DNA from: Chryseobacterium nakagawai
Lineage (GTDB): Bacteria > Bacteroidota > Bacteroidia > Flavobacteriales > Weeksellaceae
NCBI RefSeq assembly: GCF_900637665.1
Contig: NZ_LR134386.1
Coordinates: 4,456,501-4,520,500 of the forward strand
Reading direction: 5' to 3'
DNA: 64,000 bases
In this document: positions 27,826 to 36,542 of the stretch, one piece after another
How positions within the stretch are numbered: position 1 is the stretch's first letter
Layout: each line of letters opens with the position of its first letter
Notes under the pieces: model-generated
The model's database searches: none
Told to the model about the DNA's origin: nothing
Seen by the model: the letters and a program-made list of their open reading frames with translations, nothing else
Program-made: the position numbers and the translations under genes

Positions 27826-28296
27826 TTATCTTTTAGTAATGTTCTTACTGAAAATTCTTCCATCCGTTAAGGTAAAACGTAGTACATACACTCCCCAATC
27901 ATAGCCGGTCATGTTGATTTTTAGCTGTTTATTCAGACTAGGTATGTTTTGTTGTTGGAACTTCCAGTTGACAGTACTGTGCTGGTAAAGAGATACAGAC
28001 TCAATTAAGCCGTCTACTTTATCTGTCCAATCAATCGTTAATACATCATTAACCGGAATGGGATATAAACGGATCTGCTTCCAGAATTCTTTTTCATCTA
28101 TAGCTAGGGATTGGGATGAAGAAGTTGTTTGAGATTCTGTTTTTGATATAGTATCAGTTGTCTGTTTAGAACTAACTTCAGGCCCACGATATCGCTGATT
28201 ACCGGCCTCATCGTATTTAAAATAGACCTCTGTTTGCTGAGCTGAAACTCCCAAAGTAGTACATAGAAACAATGCACTTAGATATTTTTTTTTCAT
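27826..28296 (-). CDS. Small secreted protein with T9SS sorting domain, RHS partner
   Basis: The 156-residue protein has a signal peptide (MKKKYLSALFLCTTLGVSAQ), then YFKYDEAGNQRYRG, which is a YD-repeat-like phrase. A Ser/Thr/Gln-rich linker (about 40-65) and a C-terminal T9SS type A sorting domain follow (LYPIPVNDVLTIDW ... GVYVLRFTLTDGRIFSKNITKR). It ends 20 bases before the 2221-residue RHS gene and is surely co-transcribed. It should reach the outer membrane or cell surface through the type IX system. Its role next to the RHS protein is not known; a surface anchor or a delivery adaptor is an inference. Confidence 0.8.
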   Translation of the reverse strand: MKKKYLSALFLCTTLGVSAQQTEVYFKYDEAGNQRYRGPEVSSKQTTDTISKTESQTTSSSQSLAIDEKEFWKQIRLYPIPVNDVLTIDWTDKVDGLIESVSLYQHSTVNWKFQQQNIPSLNKQLKINMTGYDWGVYVLRFTLTDGRIFSKNITKR

Positions 28297-28600
28297 GATT
28301 CATTTATATTTTTCGTGAATATAAAAATTATTTATAATTCTCAATACAGGGAAAACCCGGTTTTAGTATGTTTTTTTTACGGTAGATGGTTCTAATCTGA
28401 TCAATAGGGCATTTCATGAAATATTGTTTTAAATAAGTATCACTATCTTTTCAGAATTAAAGTAAAATTATAGCATTTGATAATAGAATCAACTATTTTT
28501 AAATCTCTTATATAAATCAATACAAACAACATTTTATTTTCGAGATTCTTTATTTTATCGTATTTTGCCTTCCCTCATAAAAGACTAAAAAACCAACACG
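28297..28600. other. Intergenic region between divergent units
   Basis: This AT-rich stretch separates the RHS operon (minus) from the gene at 28601 (plus). It must hold two divergent promoters, but I see no convincing TTTG / TAnnTTTG pair and no gene. Confidence 0.4.
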
Positions 28601-29629
28601 ATGAAATTTAATTTTAAAAAAAAATCTGTTATACTCTGGAGCATTGCTGCCATTGCCATTATTATTTTGCCTGATTCGGAAATGTATTATCAACGGTATA
28701 AGCTCAGATCTGAAAAACTTCCGAAACAATATAAATCATATCCCACACTAGACAGCCTGAAAGATAATGACTATGAAATCATTAAACTGTCCCGTGGGAT
28801 CCACGAACCTGTCATTCAGGAAAACGACAGCACTATTGTCATCATTACCAAAAGAGATCATAATTCTGAAAAAGAAGGCGAGGATAATACCTATACATGG
28901 TATAAAATAAACCTGAAAGGTCAGATAACAGATAGCCTTCAATACAAGTACAATACTGAAAATGGTATCCATAATTATCAAACCTTCAATGATTATATTG
29001 TAGATGTAGATCAGAACACCTACAGCAACTGGATGAAAGATGGTGACACTACACATTATCATTATAAAAATTTAGATGATGCTAAAATATTTTCCGTGGC
29101 AGAAACGGAAGATATCATTGCCAACAGAGACTATATGTATGATGACATTATTCATTCCGAATCACCCGGAAATGAGTATAAATATAAACTGACTGTATTT
29201 AAAGATAATGTCTGGAATTATTTTTACGCTGAAAAAGACTGGCACGGCTATCCGAAGAACACTCCTAATAAAAAATCAATTAACTACGGAAATTCCGGCT
29301 ATGAGGTAGATAAACCTTCAGGACTTATTAAAAGAGAACATGTTCAAAAAGAAAAATGGAATGCCCATACTTTCTGGAGCTTAAAAAACCTAAGCTGGGG
29401 AACCGGAAATAGTTCCGGCCGTCAGGGATGGACAGGGACGTCTTACTTTTCCATCAAGATGCCCAAAAAAGTACTGCATTACAAACAGAATGTTATCATA
29501 GAACATCCTGATAATGCTGTAAAAGATCCTTTTTCTTATTTTGTATACCAGCCTAAAAACGGAGACTATATGCTGTTAATTGATGAAGAAAACCAGCTCT
29601 ACTATCTCATAAGACCTAAAAGACATTAA
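28601..29629 (+). CDS. Hypothetical membrane-anchored protein
   Basis: The 342-residue protein has an N-terminal signal anchor (basic KFNFKKK, then ILWSIAAIAIIILP) and a soluble, charged and aromatic-rich remainder expected in the periplasm. No catalytic motif or known domain was recognised. The C-terminal line PFSYFVYQPKNGDYMLLIDEENQLYYLI resembles strand-rich export proteins of Flavobacteria. It stands alone, divergent from the RHS operon and convergent with the lipoprotein gene at 29730. Confidence 0.6.
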   Translation: MKFNFKKKSVILWSIAAIAIIILPDSEMYYQRYKLRSEKLPKQYKSYPTLDSLKDNDYEIIKLSRGIHEPVIQENDSTIVIITKRDHNSEKEGEDNTYTWYKINLKGQITDSLQYKYNTENGIHNYQTFNDYIVDVDQNTYSNWMKDGDTTHYHYKNLDDAKIFSVAETEDIIANRDYMYDDIIHSESPGNEYKYKLTVFKDNVWNYFYAEKDWHGYPKNTPNKKSINYGNSGYEVDKPSGLIKREHVQKEKWNAHTFWSLKNLSWGTGNSSGRQGWTGTSYFSIKMPKKVLHYKQNVIIEHPDNAVKDPFSYFVYQPKNGDYMLLIDEENQLYYLIRPKRH

Positions 29630-29729
29630 TGGGACGAATTAAAGTTAAAATCCAGATCCATTTACTCTTATTAACATCTTCAAACTATTCTAAAAATAGG
29701 TGCAATATAATCCGAAAACAAAATAAAAG

Positions 29730-30338
29730 CTATTCCCCTGCTTTCACGGTATCATAATTATTAAATCCTTTATAGATTCTGGTTTCTTTAAGCTCTCCTT
29801 TTTTATAGATCTCCACTTTTTCTATATCTGAAGATTTCTTATTGAAATATTTTATTTCCGTCAACTGTCCATCATTATTGAAAAACTCGGTTTTAAAATT
29901 TCTTCCGTCTTCCTGATAGTGCTTCGTTCGCAGCTTCCCGTTCTTTTTATAAGAATAGCTCTTGAGATTATAAAAATTACCATCGTTGTAAGTGATTCCT
30001 TCATACATGTACTGAGCCGTATATTTTCCTTCTTCTATCAGTTGCTGTTTGTCATTATAAATGAAATAATACGCATTATTTTTAGGATTTATCAAATTAT
30101 AGCGTACTGTTAATTTGGGATAACTGTCAGGATGCTTTATCATAACCTCTTCCTGTCTGAAAACAGTAGAGTCATTCTGTGAAACCCATAGAGTATCTGT
30201 ATCATTAGAGCCACTTTTGTGATATATTTTTGAAATGATACCATCGTCTTTTTTGGAAGCATCATTTTTTCCTTTGGCACAATTGCAGGCGGTCATGATA
30301 TAGACAGCTATCCATAAAAATGATAATATTTTCAACAT
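29730..30338 (-). CDS. Lipoprotein with MORN_2/YwqK-like repeats
   Basis: This 202-residue protein has a lipoprotein signal (MLKILSFLWIAVYIMTAC, lipid Cys 18). Its second half has repeated segments of the type NGKLRTKHYQEDGR, FNNDGQLTEIKYFN and YKKGELKETRIYKG, which is the MORN_2 variant found in YwqK-like proteins. Such proteins are common and functionally obscure in Bacteroidota. It lies 9 bases after the secreted protein at 30348 on the same strand, so the two are probably co-transcribed. Confidence 0.6.
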   Translation of the reverse strand: MLKILSFLWIAVYIMTACNCAKGKNDASKKDDGIISKIYHKSGSNDTDTLWVSQNDSTVFRQEEVMIKHPDSYPKLTVRYNLINPKNNAYYFIYNDKQQLIEEGKYTAQYMYEGITYNDGNFYNLKSYSYKKNGKLRTKHYQEDGRNFKTEFFNNDGQLTEIKYFNKKSSDIEKVEIYKKGELKETRIYKGFNNYDTVKAGE

Positions 30339-30347
30339 TTGAATCTG

Positions 30348-30833
30348 TTAAGGTATGGTTTCTACTCCAGAAAGCTTAAAGTTTCCTTTTTCCTCTTTTA
30401 GCCAGAAGACAAACTGAGCCCCTTCATGGCCGTCACCAAATTCATTTGGGCGATAAGTGGTGTATAATACTATATAATCTCTGTCTTTAAATCCGGGATC
30501 AGCTCCATCATAGGAAAACTCTGTTTCATTACGATTCAGTCTTTCCAATAATTCTTTGTTGAAAATAGTACTGACATGTTTATTGTAAAAAAGATCTTTT
30601 CCCATAAAATAACTTTTTTCCGGTGCTTCATCAAAGCATAGAGAACAATACACCTTTTTAGTTGTTAATTGGTTCAAGGCGGTATAATTCTTCTCAGTAA
30701 TCAGATGGATTATTTTTTGAGTAAACACTTCAGCCTTTATCTGCAACGGTTGATTTACCTGTTTTTTTTGTCCATAGTACGCCAGATGTAATCCGATCAG
30801 AAAGAATAAGGATAAGTATTTTGTCAACTTCAT
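30348..30833 (-). CDS. Exported hypothetical protein, paralogue of 31773-32279
   Basis: The 161-residue protein has a signal peptide (MKLTKYLSLFFLIGLHLAYYGQ). A CxxC pair lies in VYCSLCFDE, and the C-terminus reads KGNFKLSGVETIP. The gene at 31773 has the same layout (signal, YCRPC, KAGKFKITGIDIIP end), so both belong to one family with an NTF2-like feel (a helix then strands, ending in a short IP tail). Function unknown. Confidence 0.6.
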   Translation of the reverse strand: MKLTKYLSLFFLIGLHLAYYGQKKQVNQPLQIKAEVFTQKIIHLITEKNYTALNQLTTKKVYCSLCFDEAPEKSYFMGKDLFYNKHVSTIFNKELLERLNRNETEFSYDGADPGFKDRDYIVLYTTYRPNEFGDGHEGAQFVFWLKEEKGNFKLSGVETIP

Positions 30834-31151
30834 TGTTACTATTTTTAGTGGTTTTATTTTTATTACTTTTTGATGTTCAACGGTGTCTTATAGCTGGTAA
30901 TATCAAAACAATAGATATCATTGTTCGGTTGTAGAAAAAACATTGGACTTCAATTCTTTTTTCTCATGGCAGCATAGTTTTATCATTACTAAAGTACAAA
31001 AAACGGTTTATTAGGCCACTATTACATTTGATATTTGTTCCTTTAATAATTTGAAATGATGGTAGAAATAGTTTTCGTTTTTATGGTTTATTTTTATTTT
31101 GTATTTTTAGTATTAAATTAAAAACCAAACCATTATAACTCATCATTGAAT
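30834..31151. other. AT-rich divergent intergenic region
   Basis: About 318 bases lie between a minus-strand unit (start 30833) and a plus-strand gene (ATG 31152). I see no gene or clear repeat; promoters for both directions must lie here. Confidence 0.4.
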
Positions 31152-31646
31152 ATGTCGAACATTTATCATTCTTTACTGATTGGTGCATCAAGAGAAAAAG
31201 TTTATCATGCCATCACCAGTCAATCCGGGTTGTCTGCGTGGTGGACACCCCATACCAAAACCAGTACTGAAGTGGGTAGCATTGCCCGGTTCTCTTTTGG
31301 TCCGGATTATTTTAAAGAAATGAAAATTGTAAAGCTTGTTCCTTTTGAAGAAATTCAGTGGCATTGTATTACAGGCGCTCATGAGTGGATAGGAACTGAT
31401 ATTTCATTTCATCTTTTATCAGGAGATAAAGAAACATTACGCAAAATGCATCCGGAAATGGCAGGCCAAATTGATCAGTTAGTATATGACAGCGGTACTT
31501 TATTAATTTTCTATCACAAAGGATGGGATATGTACTCGCCTATGTTCGCTGAATGTAATTACACCTGGGGACAGTTTTTGAGAAGCTTAAAATTACTTTG
31601 CGAAACAGGGAAAGGAAAGCCATGGCCCCATCAGCATCGTTTATGA
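31152..31646 (+). CDS. SRPBCC (AHSA1-like) domain protein
   Basis: ATG 31152 is chosen over a TTG at 31146, giving 164 residues. The START-like SRPBCC/AHSA1 (activator of Hsp90 ATPase homologue) fold is indicated by IGASREKVYHAITSQSGLSAWWTP, then GSIARFSFG, EEIQWHCI and the C-terminal helix TWGQFLRSLKLLCETGKG. Such small cytoplasmic proteins bind hydrophobic ligands; the ligand is unknown. It is a single gene. Confidence 0.78.
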   Translation: MSNIYHSLLIGASREKVYHAITSQSGLSAWWTPHTKTSTEVGSIARFSFGPDYFKEMKIVKLVPFEEIQWHCITGAHEWIGTDISFHLLSGDKETLRKMHPEMAGQIDQLVYDSGTLLIFYHKGWDMYSPMFAECNYTWGQFLRSLKLLCETGKGKPWPHQHRL

Positions 31647-31772
31647 TTTGTTTTAATGCGGGAAGCTAGAAGTTACTTTGAGTTTTAATAACCCACCAAA
31701 ACCATCTTAAACTTAGCTATCATTCCTTCTATGATTTTTCTTCTAACAATTCTTTTTTAGGTTTAGATTAAA

Positions 31773-32279
31773 TTATGGAATAATGTCAATTCCGGTTATT
31801 TTAAATTTTCCCGCTTTTTTCACCAGGGTAATCATTCCCTGAGTACCCTCTCTAGTTTTTGAAGGCGGAACCAGCGTATATAAAAAAGAAATTCCGTGTA
31901 TATTCACTTCTTTATTAAAATAAGGATGAAAAAACTGTACATTAAATTTCCGATGTTTTTTAACTTCAGCTTTTAGCTCTTTTTCAAAAAAGACTTTATA
32001 ATGTTTTTTATGATATAATTCCTTGGTTACTTTCACTGTGACAGGGTTACTGTTTTTATATTCTGTATAATTAAGACAAGGTCTGCAATAGAAAGGAAAT
32101 TCACAGAGTGTTTTTATTTTTTCCTTATCATTTCTGGTCACAGCATCTGTAAAATCTCTCCAGAATTTTTGTAAAAGAATCTTATCCTGGGCAGAAATTT
32201 CATCATCAGACCTATTTTTATGCCCGTAGATGGAGACCGAAAACAGAAGACCAAGTAGTACAATCAGAATGCTTTTCAT
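31773..32279 (-). CDS. Exported hypothetical protein, paralogue of 30348-30833
   Basis: The 168-residue protein has a signal peptide (MKSILIVLLGLLFSVSIYG). A helical segment (DKILLQKFWRDFTDAVTRND) is followed by a CxxC pair in FYCRPCLNY and a strand-rich end, GKFKITGIDIIP. The layout matches the protein at 30348. The family is unnamed to me; an NTF2/SnoaL-like fold is a guess from the pattern. The gene stands alone. Confidence 0.58.
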   Translation of the reverse strand: MKSILIVLLGLLFSVSIYGHKNRSDDEISAQDKILLQKFWRDFTDAVTRNDKEKIKTLCEFPFYCRPCLNYTEYKNSNPVTVKVTKELYHKKHYKVFFEKELKAEVKKHRKFNVQFFHPYFNKEVNIHGISFLYTLVPPSKTREGTQGMITLVKKAGKFKITGIDIIP

Positions 32280-32353
32280 GGGAGATTATATATTATATTA
32301 AAATTTTATATTTGGTAATGAACAGACAAGATACAAAATTTAGATTTTTAGCC

Positions 32354-32809
32354 TTAAAAATTTAATTCCGGCTTCTGAAATGCAGTTTGAAAACTGAAAG
32401 CATATTCCGAAGGACCATTCTTCTGGAGATATTCTAATCTTTCCAACGCTTCTTCTATACTTGGATATTGATGATCTTTAATCCACCACAGTACATAATA
32501 CGCTTTCCCATATTTTTGAAACCATTCTTTTCTTCTTCGTAAAAAATCCACATGAAAAGTCTTATAAGTAAAGTATTCTAATGATTCTTTATCTTTCCAT
32601 ACAGAGAGATTGATGATCACCTGCTCATCATTAAACGGATTAAAACCTGTGGCATTATTATCTTCATCCTTTAATCTCCATACAAAACCATTGCTCTCTT
32701 CCGCCAGTTGATTCACTGAATCAAAATGCTCTACAAATTCTTTCATTACCGGGTCTTCAATATTCATCCCAATCATTCTGGCCACGTTAATCTGTGCTAA
32801 TTGATACAT
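32354..32809 (-). CDS. DUF3291 domain protein
   Basis: This 151-residue protein shows the DUF3291 (PF11695) pattern: start YQLAQINVARM, then SNGFVWRLKDED, INLSVWKDKESLEYFTYKT, YVLWWIKDHQYPSIEEALERLEYL. The fold is dimeric alpha-beta barrel-like, as in antibiotic-biosynthesis monooxygenases, but activity is undefined. It is divergent from the HxlR regulator at 32903 with a 93-base shared promoter region, so regulation by that protein is plausible. Confidence 0.8.
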   Translation of the reverse strand: MYQLAQINVARMIGMNIEDPVMKEFVEHFDSVNQLAEESNGFVWRLKDEDNNATGFNPFNDEQVIINLSVWKDKESLEYFTYKTFHVDFLRRRKEWFQKYGKAYYVLWWIKDHQYPSIEEALERLEYLQKNGPSEYAFSFQTAFQKPELNF

Positions 32810-32902
32810 TTTATTATTTCCTGTTTTATGTCTATTATTGTGTAAAAATAGATTCCTCAGCCTTAGAATAAAATAACTATCAATTTAGATACTATAAAAA
32901 AG

Positions 32903-33265
32903 ATGGAAAAAGAATGTGAGACTTCCTATATCAATGTTGACCAAAAATCTTATCCCTGTGCGGTAAGCTTTGTCATGGACCTTATTGGCGGAAGATGGAA
33001 AGGGGTAATTCTTTGTCACTTAAAAAACGGAGACAAGCGGTTTGGGGAACTCAAAAAAGACCTTTCCTTTATCACTGAAACAACGCTAAGTCTTCAGTTG
33101 AGGCAGTTGGAAAGAGATGGGTTGATTACCAGAACTGTTTTCGGAATAAAACCTCCTGTAAAAACAGTGTATAGCTTATCAGAGCTGGGCACTTCATTCA
33201 TTCCATTGTTGGATAATATCAATGAATGGGGTAAAAATATTTTGGAAAATAGAAAAACCTCTTAA
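32903..33265 (+). CDS. HxlR-family winged-helix transcriptional regulator
   Basis: The 120-residue protein has the HxlR (PF01638) signature: conserved Cys19 in SYPCAVSFVMDLIGGRWKGVIL, then RFGELKKDLSFITETTLSLQLRQLERDGLITR as the winged helix, and the C-terminal dimer helix. Members respond to aldehydes, quinones or electrophiles through the N-terminal Cys. It probably controls the divergent DUF3291 gene. A terminator hairpin overlaps the end of the gene. Confidence 0.88.
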   Translation: MEKECETSYINVDQKSYPCAVSFVMDLIGGRWKGVILCHLKNGDKRFGELKKDLSFITETTLSLQLRQLERDGLITRTVFGIKPPVKTVYSLSELGTSFIPLLDNINEWGKNILENRKTS

Positions 33266-33296
33266 AAACTCGAATATCTCAGATTTTTAAGAGGTT
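33256..33296. terminator. Bidirectional terminator hairpin
   Basis: 13-bp stem AACCTCTTAAAAA / TTTTTAAGAGGTT with a 15-base loop, spanning the last codons of the HxlR gene and the space before the convergent gene at 33305. Confidence 0.7.
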
Positions 33297-33304
33297 AGCT
33301 TCAT

Positions 33305-33850
33305 TTAATATACTTTACTTCCTTTGATGGTTAGGGCATGTTTAGTCCTTATTGAAGGACAGCATCTTCCATCTTCTTCGGTATATTCCAGTTTTTCTAC
33401 AATAATTTTTCCATTTTTAATGGTATCAAAGGCAAACAGGTAATCCGGTTCATATCCGGCTATCACTTTAACGGAATGTCCATCATTTTTGTATAAGGAT
33501 AATCCCTGTCCTATCAGTGCATTTCCGCCTTCAGGGGCAATATTCCAGTAAATAGCTACATCTTCTATCCCATCACCGGTAAAATCTCCAACATGAGGAT
33601 CCTGCAGGTCAATGACTCCATCATCATAAGTTTTAAGAATCTTAGGTAAATAAGCTTCAAATTGTTTTACAGCCAACTTTACAGCTTCTTCTTTGGAAAT
33701 CCTGTCTTTCGATTCTTTTGGATTTGATTCTTGTTCTTTGGATAAAGACTTCTCTTCTTTTGATTCATCTTTTTGCTGCCCTGTATGCTCAGATTGGTTA
33801 CAACTTGCCAACACTGCCAGCAGCCCTATGATACAGATGATCTTCTTCAT
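33305..33850 (-). CDS. Lipoprotein with FG-GAP-like motif
   Basis: ATG 33850 is chosen because it starts a lipoprotein signal (MKKIICIIGLLAVLASC, lipid Cys 17); the longer frame to 33922 lacks one. It has 181 residues: a charged Ser/Lys/Glu linker (about 20-50), then a domain with VGDFTGDGIEDVAIYW, similar to a single calcium-binding integrin-type repeat. It is an envelope protein of unknown role. The upstream gene ends 71 bases before its start on the same strand. Confidence 0.65.
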   Translation of the reverse strand: MKKIICIIGLLAVLASCNQSEHTGQQKDESKEEKSLSKEQESNPKESKDRISKEEAVKLAVKQFEAYLPKILKTYDDGVIDLQDPHVGDFTGDGIEDVAIYWNIAPEGGNALIGQGLSLYKNDGHSVKVIAGYEPDYLFAFDTIKNGKIIVEKLEYTEEDGRCCPSIRTKHALTIKGSKVY

Positions 33851-33921
33851 ATATTTTGTATTTCCGATGATAAAATTGAAACGATAAAGATACAGCAATA
33901 TAATAGAATCCATAGGGAACA

Positions 33922-35643
33922 TTATTTTACCCTAAAAATTTTTAAAACCCCTTCATTAATTTCTAAAATATAATTTTGTTGATTATTTAGAGAATCTTTT
34001 ACTGTAATTTCAGAGGTACTATTTTTCGTTTTAGTTGAATAATTGGTTTTTAATACAATTTTTTCTTCAGTATTCCCTTTTGCAGCACCAAAATTTACCG
34101 GAAAATGATCTTTCCAGACAATGTCACCTTTTATATTTTTAACAGAAATAACTCTTCCACTTTTCCCTCTGTTTCCGATGATCAATTTACCACTATTACT
34201 TTGAGTTTCCTGCTGGGTATCATAAAAGGTATTTCCCAGATCGAAATAGGGAACATTTACTTCATATACATTGTTAAAATTATATCTTACTCCGTTATTG
34301 AACAGATCCTGAGCATGGACTCCCTTATGTTTTTCCATATTATTTTGTGGAAATAAATTTTCCAGTTTCATACGGGATATGGTATAAACCTGAGCAGTAT
34401 CAACCTGACGATCATAATCCATTTTCACTCCCCAAAAATCATTGCTAAAACCATCCATCAGCTTTATTTTTTTTACTTCTACATCATCTCCTTTGATTTT
34501 TTCTATCTTTAAACCTAAGACATTGTTATCAGGAGCATAATCCATAGCCTGAACTACATAAAGTTGATTGGTGTTAATATTATTTCTGCTGTGAGCATAC
34601 CATTGTTCATCATATCCTTCTTCTTTTTCTGAAAGCTGAGTATATTTATAGTCGCTTATTTTTTCTTTAATAAAATAATGATAAGTGAGAACCGGAACAG
34701 CAAAAGCCAGAATCCACAAAAACTGTTTTGGATGTACTCCTTCTTTTTTTTCTGTGATAACAGAGGTTTCAGAAAATGAATCATGCCATCCCTTTTTGCT
34801 AAAAAAAGAGAGAGAATCAAAAGGGATACTTCTATAAAGGCTTCTTTTAAAAATAGTCTTAAATCCAGGTTGATTATTATTTTGATCTACCACTCTTGAT
34901 TCTGTTAAGAATTTCGCTGGCGTTGATCCAAAATAAAATTCAAAAACGGGATAAAAAACCAGCCTGATCAAAACAATGATGACTGCCAAACCCCAATAAT
35001 TATTAAAGTAGCTTTGGAAAATGTCATTGTTCTTTAAAGTGAAGGAAAATCCCAAAACAAAATTTGTAAACACAGCTATCATTACCAAGCTGTCAATCAG
35101 CAAATGGAACCCTCTTTGCCATTGAGCAGTATATTTCGGGGCTTCAGCAGAAGTTGTTCTTTCTTTTTCATTTTCCTGTTTGATCTTTCTAAGAACCATG
35201 AAGCTCACAATACTATAACCTATCTGAATCAGAAGTTGTATTATTGAAGCTATAGCTGTAGATTGGCCTTCCAAAGAAATTTCTGACGGAGGGTTAAAAG
35301 AAAAATATAAACTATTAAAAATTCCGAAAAGCACTAACATGATATTGTTTATCAGTACCACAGAAAAAACAAACCCAAGCAATCTTTTTTCTTTTCCTTT
35401 GGTTTTCAGGTAAAAAATAATCCCAAGAAAGAGAATAAAATAAATAATGGTTTCCCACAGATTAAAAGGAGTTTCTAAAGGCGCTTTAAACAGGTATAAA
35501 GGCTTCAACAGATAAAAATATGAGATCCAGCCGTTTATTGTTTCACCTTTATAAAAATTATAAAAAATAATACTGGTAAGTATTCCTAATAAAAGGGTCA
35601 GTAAAGAAGAATAAGTAATGAGTTTCCCTTTAGTATAATTCAT
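33922..35643 (-). CDS. RDD-domain membrane protein with large extracytoplasmic domain
   Basis: ATG 35643 gives 573 residues. The first ~155 residues hold about four transmembrane helices (LITYSSLLTLLLGILTSIIF and others). An RDD domain follows at about 165-290 (AQWQRGFHLLIDSLVMIAVF ... STPAKFLTESRVVDQNN), then another helix near 305. A long soluble C-terminal part with several strand repeats (NFNNVYEVNVPYFDLG, NIKGDIVWKDHFPVNFG) follows. RDD proteins may be Na+/H+ antiporters or membrane adaptors. The function here is not shown. Confidence 0.7.
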   Translation of the reverse strand: MNYTKGKLITYSSLLTLLLGILTSIIFYNFYKGETINGWISYFYLLKPLYLFKAPLETPFNLWETIIYFILFLGIIFYLKTKGKEKRLLGFVFSVVLINNIMLVLFGIFNSLYFSFNPPSEISLEGQSTAIASIIQLLIQIGYSIVSFMVLRKIKQENEKERTTSAEAPKYTAQWQRGFHLLIDSLVMIAVFTNFVLGFSFTLKNNDIFQSYFNNYWGLAVIIVLIRLVFYPVFEFYFGSTPAKFLTESRVVDQNNNQPGFKTIFKRSLYRSIPFDSLSFFSKKGWHDSFSETSVITEKKEGVHPKQFLWILAFAVPVLTYHYFIKEKISDYKYTQLSEKEEGYDEQWYAHSRNNINTNQLYVVQAMDYAPDNNVLGLKIEKIKGDDVEVKKIKLMDGFSNDFWGVKMDYDRQVDTAQVYTISRMKLENLFPQNNMEKHKGVHAQDLFNNGVRYNFNNVYEVNVPYFDLGNTFYDTQQETQSNSGKLIIGNRGKSGRVISVKNIKGDIVWKDHFPVNFGAAKGNTEEKIVLKTNYSTKTKNSTSEITVKDSLNNQQNYILEINEGVLKIFRVK

Positions 35644-35741
35644 GATATGCAAAATAGTTTTCGCAAATAAACAATAAAAAAAGAAATTATATTACTCTCA
35701 TTCTTCAAATCTACATACTCCTTATGAAAAAACCGTCAATT

Positions 35742-35972
35742 CTAAAGACTCAAAAAGTACAACAGAAGGATAAAAACAGGAATAAAGCTCACGGCTCCCC
35801 CAATTAAAAAGATATTTCTATAATAAGATTTACTTTTAGGCAATGTTTTCGGAATCATTATATAGGTAATGAGTGCAGTAATACCACCTCCTATGATATA
35901 GCTCAATACTCCAAATAAGGCAGCCCCCATTACGATATCTGAAGTTTGTATAAATACCTGTAAGAAGTTCAT
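35742..35972 (-). CDS. 76-residue two-helix membrane protein
   Basis: This small protein has two hydrophobic segments (about 12-40, GAALFGVLSYIIGGGITALI; about 53-76, NIFLIGGAVSFIPVFILLLYFLSL) joined by a basic loop (PKTLPKSKSYYR). It lies about 100 bases upstream of the RDD protein gene and may be co-transcribed. Function unknown. Confidence 0.5.
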   Translation of the reverse strand: MNFLQVFIQTSDIVMGAALFGVLSYIIGGGITALITYIMIPKTLPKSKSYYRNIFLIGGAVSFIPVFILLLYFLSL

Positions 35973-36039
35973 TTTTTATTACAATATACAGTAAAAATTA
36001 AGAATAGCAAAGGATAAAAATAGCCAATGAAATAGAAAA

Positions 36040-36492
36040 TCAGACTCCGAATTGTCTCAAATGATGATCCATGTGCTTGTATGCTGCTATGCCCCATTCG
36101 TGGGTTGAAATATTTCCAAAAGCAGGGTGAGAAAGGGTTAAAGAGCGAGTATTGCCAGGGAATTTATTAATTAAATTAACAAACTCATTTCTATACTTTT
36201 CAAAATCAAACTCATTTGTTTTGCCTTTGGCATTATGTTCCGGTTCACCTTGGATATTCTTTTTAAAATCGGGAGCGATATAAAGAGCGAGAATTCTCAA
36301 CAGGTACTGTTTTATTTGAGTCTTTTTATTACCTCTGCTTTCTTCCAAGATTTGCCGGTTGCAGGAATTGCAATGATGAAGCATTTCACTGGCTGTCATG
36401 GTTCCCCATTGAGGTTGGTGAATTGCTGATAAATTCTTAACTCTTGCAATAATAAGATCAGCAGCTTCCTTTTTTAAAAGATTTTTTTTCAT
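36040..36492 (-). CDS. DUF1569 (DinB-like) protein
   Basis: The 150-residue protein matches DUF1569 (PF07606): QWGTMTASEMLHHCNSCNRQ early, NEFVNLINKF in the middle, and LSHPAFGNISTHEWGIAAYKHMDHHLRQFGV at the C-terminus. The His residues (HH at 39-40, H139, HH near 142) fit the metal site of the DinB/YfiT-like four-helix fold. Activity is unknown. The gene stands alone. Confidence 0.78.
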   Translation of the reverse strand: MKKNLLKKEAADLIIARVKNLSAIHQPQWGTMTASEMLHHCNSCNRQILEESRGNKKTQIKQYLLRILALYIAPDFKKNIQGEPEHNAKGKTNEFDFEKYRNEFVNLINKFPGNTRSLTLSHPAFGNISTHEWGIAAYKHMDHHLRQFGV

Positions 36493-36542
36493 GGTAATGA
36501 TTTTATAATTTTAATATCAGGTTTAAAATTATAGATAATTCT

